Shown: positions 1-6,140 of the stretch, piece by piece | Position numbering within the stretch: the first letter of the stretch is position 1 | Layout: each line of letters opens with the position of its first letter | Source: an uncultured Clostridia bacterium | Lineage (GTDB): Bacteria; Bacillota; Clostridia; Tissierellales; Peptoniphilaceae | Direction of reading: 5' to 3' | Assembly (NCBI GenBank): GCA_947254025.1 | Contig: CAMYBS010000026.1 | Coordinates: forward strand, 1 to 16,006 | Length of the DNA stretch: 16,006 nt | Position numbers and translations under genes: made by a program | The notes under the pieces: model-generated | The model's database searches: none | Told to the model about the DNA's origin: nothing | What the model saw: only the letters and a program-made list of their open reading frames with translations

Positions 1-795
1 TCTTTAACTATCTTTCAAAATGACTATTACGTTTTGCTTATACTATCGCTATTAATTATACTAGGCGGACTAGGCTTTACTGTTTATGCAGACCTATTAG
101 CCAAGGACAGATTAAGAAAGCTAACACTTCACTCTAAAGTGGTACTAATTATGACAGGATCACTTTTACTTATAGGCACACTTAGCTTTTTGCTGTTTGA
201 AAGTACAAATCCTGGCACTTTAGCAGCTATGAGCTTTCCACAAAGACTTGCGAACTCGTTTTTCCAAAGCGTCTCGCCAAGAACTGCGGGCTTCTACTCT
301 GTAGATATGTCAAAGATTAGAGAGACAACTATATTCTCAACTATAATGCTTATGTTTATAGGTGGCTCGCCGGGCTCAACAGCAGGTGGTGTTAAGACAA
401 CAACATTTGCGTGTCTTTTACTTACAACTATATCAGTAGTAAAGGGTGAGGAAGATGTTAACTGTTTAAAGAGAAGACTGCCATTCGAAACTATTAAGAG
501 AGCTGTATCGATATTTTTGATAGGCTTAGCTATAGTTTTTTCAACAGCTATCATACTAACTATTACTGATAGTTCTATAAAGTTTATAAATCTACTTTTC
601 GAATCTACATCGGCCTTCGGTACCGTCGGCTTGACTATAGGCGTAACTGATAAGCTTAGTACGCTTGGAAGGCTAATAATAACTCTTACTATGTATATAG
701 GCAGGGTTGGACCACTTACCATGGCATACGCTTTTGCAAGGAAAAACAAGAAGAGAGATTATAGAAATGCACCAGGCAACCTTATGGTTGGATAG
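1..795 (+). CDS. ktrB: KtrB/TrkH-family potassium transporter membrane subunit (5' end outside window)
   Basis: This is the membrane pore subunit of a Ktr/Trk potassium uptake system. The frame is open from base 1 with no stop upstream, so the gene enters from the left; 264 codons are visible. Family members are about 450 residues, so the first pore repeat is missing. Visible family hallmarks are GGLGF (64-78), the second pore loop SVSPRTAGF (268-294), GGSPGSTAGG (361-390) and the fourth pore loop SAFGTVGL (610-633). The glycines in these loops line the selectivity filter in known TrkH/KtrB proteins. Hydrophobic membrane helices lie between them, and the end MYIGRVGPL followed by a basic tail is typical of KtrB. 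The TTG at 34 is an internal leucine codon, not a start. The stop codon overlaps the ribosome binding site of ktrA, so the two are co-transcribed and probably coupled. The KtrB assignment, rather than another TrkH relative, rests on the adjacent single-RCK partner. Confidence 0.93.
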   Translation, partial: SLTIFQNDYYVLLILSLLIILGGLGFTVYADLLAKDRLRKLTLHSKVVLIMTGSLLLIGTLSFLLFESTNPGTLAAMSFPQRLANSFFQSVSPRTAGFYSVDMSKIRETTIFSTIMLMFIGGSPGSTAGGVKTTTFACLLLTTISVVKGEEDVNCLKRRLPFETIKRAVSIFLIGLAIVFSTAIILTITDSSIKFINLLFESTSAFGTVGLTIGVTDKLSTLGRLIITLTMYIGRVGPLTMAYAFARKNKKRDYRNAPGNLMVG

Positions 796-803
796 GAGGA
801 TAT

Positions 804-1466
804 ATGAAATCATTTGTAATAATTGGACTTGGAAGATTTGGTATGGCACTTTCGAAGGAGCTTTCAAGGATAGGTCATGAGGTCTTAGCTATAGACTACG
901 ACCCAGCTTTAGTAAGTGAGGTTGCTGACTATGTTACTCACGCTGTTGAAGCGGATGCAAAAAATGAGATGGCTCTTAAGGAGATAGGTTTATCAAACTT
1001 TGATGTTGCCATCATTAGCATAGGTTCAGACCTTGAAGCAAGTATCATTGCGACTCTTACATGTAAGGAGCTTGGCATTAAAACAATCATTGCCAAGGCT
1101 ACTAGTGAGTCACATGGTAAGGTACTATCTAAGATAGGTGCAAGCAAGATTATATTCCCTGAAAGAGATATGGGTACAAGGCTTGCACATAATCTAACAT
1201 TCAAAAACATCATTGACTACATCGAACTTTCTAGTGAGTATTCCATCGCCGAAGTTAGGATACTTAAGTCGTGGATAGGTAAGTCACTACTTGATATTAA
1301 ATTAAGAAATATCTACGGTGTTAACGTTATCGCTATCAAGAACGAGGACAAGATTGATGTTTCACCGAAACCTGACAAGGGTCTTGAAGCTGGAGATGTT
1401 TTGGTGCTTCTTGGCCAAGTTGATGATATAAGTGCCTTGGAAAAGGACTCTCAAAATGAGAAGTAG
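804..1466 (+). CDS. ktrA: KtrA/TrkA-type RCK regulatory subunit of potassium uptake system
   Basis: Cytoplasmic gating subunit that assembles as a ring under KtrB and opens the channel in response to nucleotides. The 220-residue protein has an N-terminal Rossmann-fold RCK domain (about 1-125) with the dinucleotide motif GLGRFG at residues 8-13 and an acidic residue, D31, at the end of the second strand. FPERDMGTRLA at about 118-128 is the conserved end of this domain. A C-terminal TrkA_C/RCK_C domain follows (about 137-210). In Firmicutes such as Staphylococcus aureus the KtrA C-terminal domain binds cyclic di-AMP, which inhibits uptake; that is possible here but cannot be read from the sequence. 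The start is fixed by AGGAGGA at 794-800, four bases before the ATG. The last 11 bases overlap the next gene. The single RCK unit (about 220 residues, not about 450) fits KtrA rather than enterobacterial TrkA. Confidence 0.94.
   Translation: MKSFVIIGLGRFGMALSKELSRIGHEVLAIDYDPALVSEVADYVTHAVEADAKNEMALKEIGLSNFDVAIISIGSDLEASIIATLTCKELGIKTIIAKATSESHGKVLSKIGASKIIFPERDMGTRLAHNLTFKNIIDYIELSSEYSIAEVRILKSWIGKSLLDIKLRNIYGVNVIAIKNEDKIDVSPKPDKGLEAGDVLVLLGQVDDISALEKDSQNEK
1441..1447 (+). promoter_or_regulatory. Ribosome binding site deciding the rlmP-like start
   Basis: AAAAGGA lies inside the 3' end of ktrA, eight bases before the ATG at 1456. It favours that ATG over the in-frame GTG at 1432, which would put nine residues lacking family similarity in front of the usual TrmH-family N-terminus. 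Confidence 0.65.
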
Positions 1467-2211
1467 CCTTATCACATCTAAGGACAACAAAATTTATAAG
1501 CTGATTAACTCCTTAAAGAAAGCAAAATATAGAAAGAAGAATTCTATGTTTGTGCTTGAAGGTAAAAGATTGGTTTATGAAGCTATAGAACGCTGTGCGT
1601 CTATAGTGTACATACTTATTAACGAAGACTTTGACGATGAATATATATCTGATAAGTCTTATGATATTGTAAGAATTGAAAACAATTTATTTAAAAGTCT
1701 TCAAGATACTGTTACATCTCAAGGCATAATCGCCGTTTGTAAAGAAAACATAAACGAAGAGTATGATTTTGATGAAAAAACAGTTTTGTACTTGGAAGAT
1801 ATACAAGATCCAGGCAATTTAGGAACGATAATTAGAAGCGCGGCATCCTTTGATGTAAGGACACTTATCTTGTCTAAGAACTCATGTGACGTTTATAACG
1901 AAAAAGTTTTACGCGCGTCTATGGGAGCCATCTTCTTAGTTGATATTCACTATGAGGATCTAAGCATAATAAATAAATTTAAAGAGCATGGCTACAAAGT
2001 TTACTCTACATCACCACGAGGTAAGGCCATAAGCTATACAGATGAGAAGGCCCTTATACTTATGGGTAATGAAGGTAGCGGCTTAACTGATGAAGCTTTT
2101 AGGATGAGTGATGACACGATTACCATAGCTAATACTGGAAGGCTTGAATCACTTAATTTAGCTGTAGCAAGCTCTATTATTATATATGAAAGATATTTAA
2201 TGCAAGACTAA
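1456..2211 (+). CDS. rlmP: TrmH/SpoU-family RNA 2'-O-methyltransferase, probable RlmP (YsgA-like)
   Basis: SAM-dependent SPOUT methyltransferase that would add a 2'-O-methyl group to a nucleotide in rRNA or tRNA. The 251-residue protein has an N-terminal substrate-binding region (MRSSLITSKDNK start, basic patch near 20-30, FVLEGKRLV at 32-40). The knotted SpoU catalytic domain shows motif 1 DPGNLGTIIRSA (118-129), motif 2 ILMGNEGSGL (201-210) and motif 3 RLESLNLAVA (229-238). Position immediately upstream of pheST matches B. subtilis ysgA, which encodes RlmP, the enzyme forming Gm2553 in the 23S rRNA A-loop. Length is close to that protein. The N-terminal part of motif 3 reads ITIANTG, where many relatives have a proline. 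Start chosen at ATG 1456 from family length and the ribosome binding site. It overlaps ktrA by 11 bases. The family call is firm; the exact target nucleotide is inferred from synteny. Confidence 0.88.
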   Translation: MRSSLITSKDNKIYKLINSLKKAKYRKKNSMFVLEGKRLVYEAIERCASIVYILINEDFDDEYISDKSYDIVRIENNLFKSLQDTVTSQGIIAVCKENINEEYDFDEKTVLYLEDIQDPGNLGTIIRSAASFDVRTLILSKNSCDVYNEKVLRASMGAIFLVDIHYEDLSIINKFKEHGYKVYSTSPRGKAISYTDEKALILMGNEGSGLTDEAFRMSDDTITIANTGRLESLNLAVASSIIIYERYLMQD

Positions 2212-2218
2212 CAATATG

Positions 2219-2227
2219 TGGTATAAT
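2219..2227 (+). promoter_or_regulatory. Extended -10 promoter for pheST
   Basis: TGG followed by a perfect TATAAT (2222-2227) gives an extended -10 element in the 36-base gap before pheS. There is no good -35 box; the best match, ATGCAA at 2200-2205, has three of six bases, which is usual for extended -10 promoters. Transcription would start near 2234, so the 5' leader is only about 14 bases and begins just before the ribosome binding site GGAGGAAG (2237-2244). No terminator lies between the upstream gene and pheS, so readthrough from ktrA-rlmP is also possible. Confidence 0.65.
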
Positions 2228-2247
2228 AAAAGTATCGGAGGAAGCAT

Positions 2248-3270
2248 ATGAAAGAAGAACTATTAAAAATTAAAGACGAAGCCAAAGCTTTGATCGAAGA
2301 AGCAAAAGACTTAAAGAGTTTAGAAGAGCTAAGAGTTAAATTCTTAGGCAAGAAAGGTGACTTAACAGCCATACTTAAGATGATGGGCTCACTATCACCT
2401 GAAGAAAGGCCTGTTATGGGTCAACTTGCTAATGAGGTTAGAGAAGACATTGAAGCTTTACTTAAGAACAAATTTGACGGTTTAAATGCTCTTGAAAGAG
2501 AAAAAAGATTAGATGAAGAAACTTTGGACATAAGTATTGACAAAGATATAGTTTCACTTGGACACGAGCATCCATTAATCAAGGTAAAGGAAAAACTTGA
2601 AGACTTATTTATGAGGATGGGTTTTAAGGTTATAGAAGGACCTGAGATTGAAACTGTAGAAAATAACTTTGACTTACTTAACGCGCCACAAGATCACCCT
2701 TCAAGAGATATGTCTGATACTTTCTATATAGATAAAGAAACATTACTAAGAACACAAACATCACCAGTACAAATTAGAGCTATGAAGAAGTATGGAGCAC
2801 CATTAAAGATGGTTTCATGCGGAAGAACTTTTAGATTTGATGATGTTGATAACACTCACTCACCAATGTTCTACCAAATGGAAGGTCTTGTAGTTGGAGA
2901 GAATATTTCTCTTGCAAATTTAAAGTTTACTATAGACCAATTTGTTAGAGAACTTTTAGGAGAGAAGATACAAACAAGATATAGACCGCATCACTTCCCA
3001 TTCACAGAGCCAAGCATGGAAGTTGACGTAACTTGTCACAAGTGCGGTGGCGATGGCTGTGAGTTCTGTGGAGGAACTGGCTGGTCCATGGAATTACTAG
3101 GCTGCGGCATGGTGCATCCAAATGTACTTAGAAACTGCGGCATAGATCCAAAGAAGTACTCTGGCTTTGCCTTTGGTTTTGGCGTAGACAGAATTACAAT
3201 GGTTTCGTACGGCATCAATGATATAAGATTGCTTTACGAAAACGATCAAAGATTTTTAGATGAGTTTTAG
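2248..3270 (+). CDS. pheS: Phenylalanine--tRNA ligase alpha subunit
   Basis: Catalytic subunit of the cytoplasmic alpha2-beta2 enzyme that charges tRNA-Phe with phenylalanine. The 340-residue length is typical. Residues 1-85 form the helical coiled-coil arm that contacts tRNA. The class II catalytic core follows: HPL at 108-110 in the motif 1 region, the motif 2 stretch around GRTFRFDDVD (192-201) and Q210-M211-E212-G213, FTEPSMEVDV at 252-261, and motif 3 FGFGVDRI at 309-316. A four-cysteine element with C263, C266, C271 and C274 precedes GTGW and GMVHPNVL; this CxxCxxxxCxxC insertion is familiar in PheS of Firmicutes and resembles a metal-binding knuckle. Start set by GGAGGAAG four bases before the ATG. 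Nearly all arginines are AGA, suggesting selection for high expression. The nine-base gap to pheT indicates a shared transcript. Confidence 0.98.
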   Translation: MKEELLKIKDEAKALIEEAKDLKSLEELRVKFLGKKGDLTAILKMMGSLSPEERPVMGQLANEVREDIEALLKNKFDGLNALEREKRLDEETLDISIDKDIVSLGHEHPLIKVKEKLEDLFMRMGFKVIEGPEIETVENNFDLLNAPQDHPSRDMSDTFYIDKETLLRTQTSPVQIRAMKKYGAPLKMVSCGRTFRFDDVDNTHSPMFYQMEGLVVGENISLANLKFTIDQFVRELLGEKIQTRYRPHHFPFTEPSMEVDVTCHKCGGDGCEFCGGTGWSMELLGCGMVHPNVLRNCGIDPKKYSGFAFGFGVDRITMVSYGINDIRLLYENDQRFLDEF

Positions 3271-3279
3271 GAGGACGAT

Positions 3280-5655
3280 ATGTTATTACCAATTAGATGG
3301 CTAAAAGATTATGTAAATATTGATTGTGACAATAAAAAGCTAGCTGAAGACATCACTTTAACAGGTTCTCATGTAGATGGTATTGTTGACTCGTTTAAAG
3401 GTCTTGAAGGCGTTATCACTGTCAAAATTAAACGCATAGAAAAGCATCCAGATGCTGATAAACTAAGAGTGTGCTACGTAGATGATGGCAAGGGTGAAGT
3501 AGTTATAGTTACTGCCGCACCAAATGTTAAGGAAGGCGACATAGTTCCGCTTGCAACAGTTGGAGCAATAATTGCTGGCGGAAATAAAATTGAAGAGCAC
3601 GACTTTAGAGGAGTAGTTTCATATGGTATGTTCTGCTCACTAGCTGAACTTGGCTACGATACAAACGTAATTAATAAAAAAGTAGCTGAAGGAGTTTTAA
3701 TTCTTGATGAGGACACTCCTATAGGCAAAGATATAAGAGAAGTTTTAGCCTTAGATGAAAAAGTTCTTGATATAGAGATTACACCAAATAGACCTGATTG
3801 CCTAAGCGTTTTAGGTATGGCTAGGGAAACAAAGGCTACATTTAATACAGATTTGAAAGAACCTGTGTATAGTGAAGCAAAAGACTCTGATGATATCAAA
3901 AAATACATTAAAGATATCACTATCGATACAAAGGACTGCTTAAGATATTGCGCAAGAGTCGTAAAAGATGTAAAGATTGCTTTATCTCCACTTTGGATGC
4001 AACAAAGACTTATGGAGTCTGGCGTTAGACCTATCAACAATATCGTTGACATTACAAACTATGTAATGCTTGAACTTGGAGAGCCGCTTCATGCTTTCGA
4101 TGTGAACACAATTAAAACTAATGAAATTCATGTAAAGAATGCTAAAGAAGAAAAATTCACTACACTTGACGAAGTAGAAAGAGATTTAAAGCCTGAAGAC
4201 ATTGTTATTACAGATGGAAGCGAGAATCTTGCACTAGGTGGCATCATGGGCGGACTTGACTCATCTATTACAGACAATACTGAGACTATCATGCTTGAAG
4301 GCGCAAGCTTCAACAGATCTCAAATAAGATATACATCAAAGAGACTTGGCTTAAGAACTGAAGCTTCTAATAGATTTGAAAAAGGAATTTCACCTTTAAT
4401 GGCTAAGAAAGCAGTTGATAGAGCTGCTTATCTAATAGAGCTACTTGGCGTTGGTACATTAGTCGATGGTTATTACGACATCGTTAACTATGAAGAAAAA
4501 GATGAAGTGATTAAGTCTGATCCAGCTAGAATTAACAATTTGCTTGGAAGCGACTTAAGCGTTGAGACTATGCTTGATAATCTATCAAGGCTTGGTATTG
4601 AGACAAAACTTGAAGACGGCATGCTTGTATCTAAGTCACCATACTACAGAACAGATCTTGCCATCGAAGAAGATATAGCTGAAGAAGTTGGACGTATCTA
4701 TGGCTTCCACAATATCGAAGCAAAGCCTATCAAGTCAGAGACATCAGTTGGTATGCTTGACTACAAGAGACAAATCGATAAACACATCAAGACTTTACTT
4801 ATAGGTCAAGGCATGGATGAGATACTAACTTATTCATTCATCAGCCCAAAGAACTATGATGCATTAAATTTAAAAGAGAATCATGAGTTTAGAAAATATA
4901 TTGAGCTGATCAATCCACTTGGTGAAGACTTTAGAGCGATGAGAACAACACTTATCGCAAACATGCTTAAAGTTTTATCACTAAACATCAACAATATGAA
5001 CGAAAAAGGTGCTTTCTTTGAATTTGGAAACACATTTGAAAAAGAAGGCAGCAAGTATATTGAGAACAAGACTATGTCTGTAGGCTTCTACGGTTATGGT
5101 GACTTCTACATGATTAAGGACGTTTTAGTTAAGATACTAGAGGGACTTGCTATAGAAGGCTACGAAGTAAAGAGAAGCAGCGAGACAAGTATATTCCACA
5201 AGGGAAGAAGCGCAGACTTTTATGTCAATGGTGAAAAATTTGCAAGCCTTGGTCAAGTTGACTACGCTGTTTGCGACAACTTCTCAATAAAGACAGATGT
5301 TTATGTAATGGAGCTTGACTTAGAAAAGATATATCCACTAGTTAATCTAGAGAGAAAATATGTCAAGATAAATAAATTCCCTGCAGTTAAGAGAGACTAC
5401 GCTATAGTTATAGACGACGCTGTGCCATTTGGCGATGTTAAAAAAGAAATTTTATCGCACGGCTTTGATATCGTTAAAGATGTACAAATTTTTGACGTAT
5501 ACAAGTCAGATAAACTTGGAGCTGACAAGAAGTCACTAGCTTTCAAGATCAAGTATCAAGGCGAAAAGACTCTTAAAGATAAAGATATACAAAAGGTTGA
5601 GAGCGAGATTTTAGCTTCACTCGAAGATAAATTCGCTGCCATCTTAAGAAAGTAA
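3280..5655 (+). CDS. pheT: Phenylalanine--tRNA ligase beta subunit
   Basis: Second subunit of phenylalanyl-tRNA synthetase, contributing tRNA binding and editing of mischarged Tyr-tRNA-Phe. The 791 residues cover the full bacterial architecture: an N-terminal start LLPIRWLKDYV, an OB-fold EMAP-type tRNA-binding domain (about 44-150, HPDADKL at 56-62, GMFCSLAELG at 116-125), the B3/B4 editing domain (about 210-385, with NNIVDITNYVMLELG at 253-267 and LGLRTEASNRFEKG at 356-369), the B5 domain (about 403-475, with the acidic stretch EEDIAEEVGRIYG), a catalytic-like core (about 485-690), and the C-terminal ferredoxin-like anticodon-binding domain (about 697-790, beginning KFPAVKRDYAIVID). No frameshift or missing domain is visible. 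AGGAGGA at 3269-3275 overlaps the pheS stop and fixes the ATG. The next gene begins 11 bases downstream. Confidence 0.98.
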   Translation: MLLPIRWLKDYVNIDCDNKKLAEDITLTGSHVDGIVDSFKGLEGVITVKIKRIEKHPDADKLRVCYVDDGKGEVVIVTAAPNVKEGDIVPLATVGAIIAGGNKIEEHDFRGVVSYGMFCSLAELGYDTNVINKKVAEGVLILDEDTPIGKDIREVLALDEKVLDIEITPNRPDCLSVLGMARETKATFNTDLKEPVYSEAKDSDDIKKYIKDITIDTKDCLRYCARVVKDVKIALSPLWMQQRLMESGVRPINNIVDITNYVMLELGEPLHAFDVNTIKTNEIHVKNAKEEKFTTLDEVERDLKPEDIVITDGSENLALGGIMGGLDSSITDNTETIMLEGASFNRSQIRYTSKRLGLRTEASNRFEKGISPLMAKKAVDRAAYLIELLGVGTLVDGYYDIVNYEEKDEVIKSDPARINNLLGSDLSVETMLDNLSRLGIETKLEDGMLVSKSPYYRTDLAIEEDIAEEVGRIYGFHNIEAKPIKSETSVGMLDYKRQIDKHIKTLLIGQGMDEILTYSFISPKNYDALNLKENHEFRKYIELINPLGEDFRAMRTTLIANMLKVLSLNINNMNEKGAFFEFGNTFEKEGSKYIENKTMSVGFYGYGDFYMIKDVLVKILEGLAIEGYEVKRSSETSIFHKGRSADFYVNGEKFASLGQVDYAVCDNFSIKTDVYVMELDLEKIYPLVNLERKYVKINKFPAVKRDYAIVIDDAVPFGDVKKEILSHGFDIVKDVQIFDVYKSDKLGADKKSLAFKIKYQGEKTLKDKDIQKVESEILASLEDKFAAILRK

Positions 5656-5666
5656 GGAGGTAGGAT

Positions 5667-6140
5667 ATGCCAGAGAGAGTAACCGTTCATATAAACGGAA
5701 GAGATTTTAATATTCGTTCGGAGTATGATGAAAAGTATGTATCAGATATTGCATACTATGTTAATAAGTTAATAAAGGATCTTTTAGCTAATAATCCAAG
5801 ACTTGACTCGCTTATGGCAACAACCCTTGCGACTGTCAACGTAACTGATGAATTATTTAAAGCTCAAAAGAAGCTAAGTGAGTATGAGAGCACTCCTATA
5901 AACAAGTCTCAAGAGTACATGGACCTCAACGAAGCGTATCAAGAAGCTCTTAATAAGATAGAAAAGCTTCAAGAAGAGCTTAATAACAAGGCGGACGAGC
6001 TTGTTAAGACAAAGTTAAACACTGAAGACCTTTATCAACAGCTAAGCCGCATTAAAGAAGGAACAAATTCACAAGACGCTGACGCAAAAAATACAAAAAT
6101 CGATAACAATTCAAAAAATAAGAACAATAATGTTAAATAA
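5667..6140 (+). CDS. zapA: ZapA-family cell division protein, long form
   Basis: ZapA binds FtsZ filaments and promotes their bundling at the division ring. The first 70 residues match the ZapA fold: a short beta region (VTVHINGRDFNIRSEYDEKYV) followed by helices with AYYVNKLIKDLL and LMATTLATVNVTDELF. A coiled coil rich in Glu, Lys, Leu and Gln runs from about 60 to 130. The last 25 residues are a low-complexity Asn/Lys/Asp tail. The protein is 157 residues, whereas B. subtilis ZapA is about 85, so the coiled coil and tail are extensions. The start is fixed by TAAGGAGGT (5653-5661), a near-perfect anti-Shine-Dalgarno match that includes the pheT stop. Location just after pheST is conserved with B. 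subtilis. It overlaps the next gene by 11 bases, suggesting coupled translation. Confidence 0.87.
   Translation: MPERVTVHINGRDFNIRSEYDEKYVSDIAYYVNKLIKDLLANNPRLDSLMATTLATVNVTDELFKAQKKLSEYESTPINKSQEYMDLNEAYQEALNKIEKLQEELNNKADELVKTKLNTEDLYQQLSRIKEGTNSQDADAKNTKIDNNSKNKNNNVK

Noticed and set aside
34..36. TTG start codon for the potassium channel gene
   Set aside because: The frame is open to base 1 and upstream residues continue a KtrB-like sequence, so this is an internal leucine in a gene that begins outside the window.
294..749. Minus-strand open frames opposite ktrB, pheT, mutS2 and others
   Set aside because: They lie antisense to clearly conserved genes, have no family motifs and are rich in Ser, Leu and Ile as expected for reverse complements of the real coding frames.
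1432..1434. GTG start for the TrmH-family gene
   Set aside because: It would add residues without family similarity; ATG at 1456 has a ribosome binding site at good spacing and matches the usual N-terminus.
3034..3069. Cysteine-rich insertion in pheS as an unusual acquired zinc finger
   Set aside because: The CxxC...CxxC element followed by GTGW is a familiar feature of Firmicutes PheS, so it is not novel.
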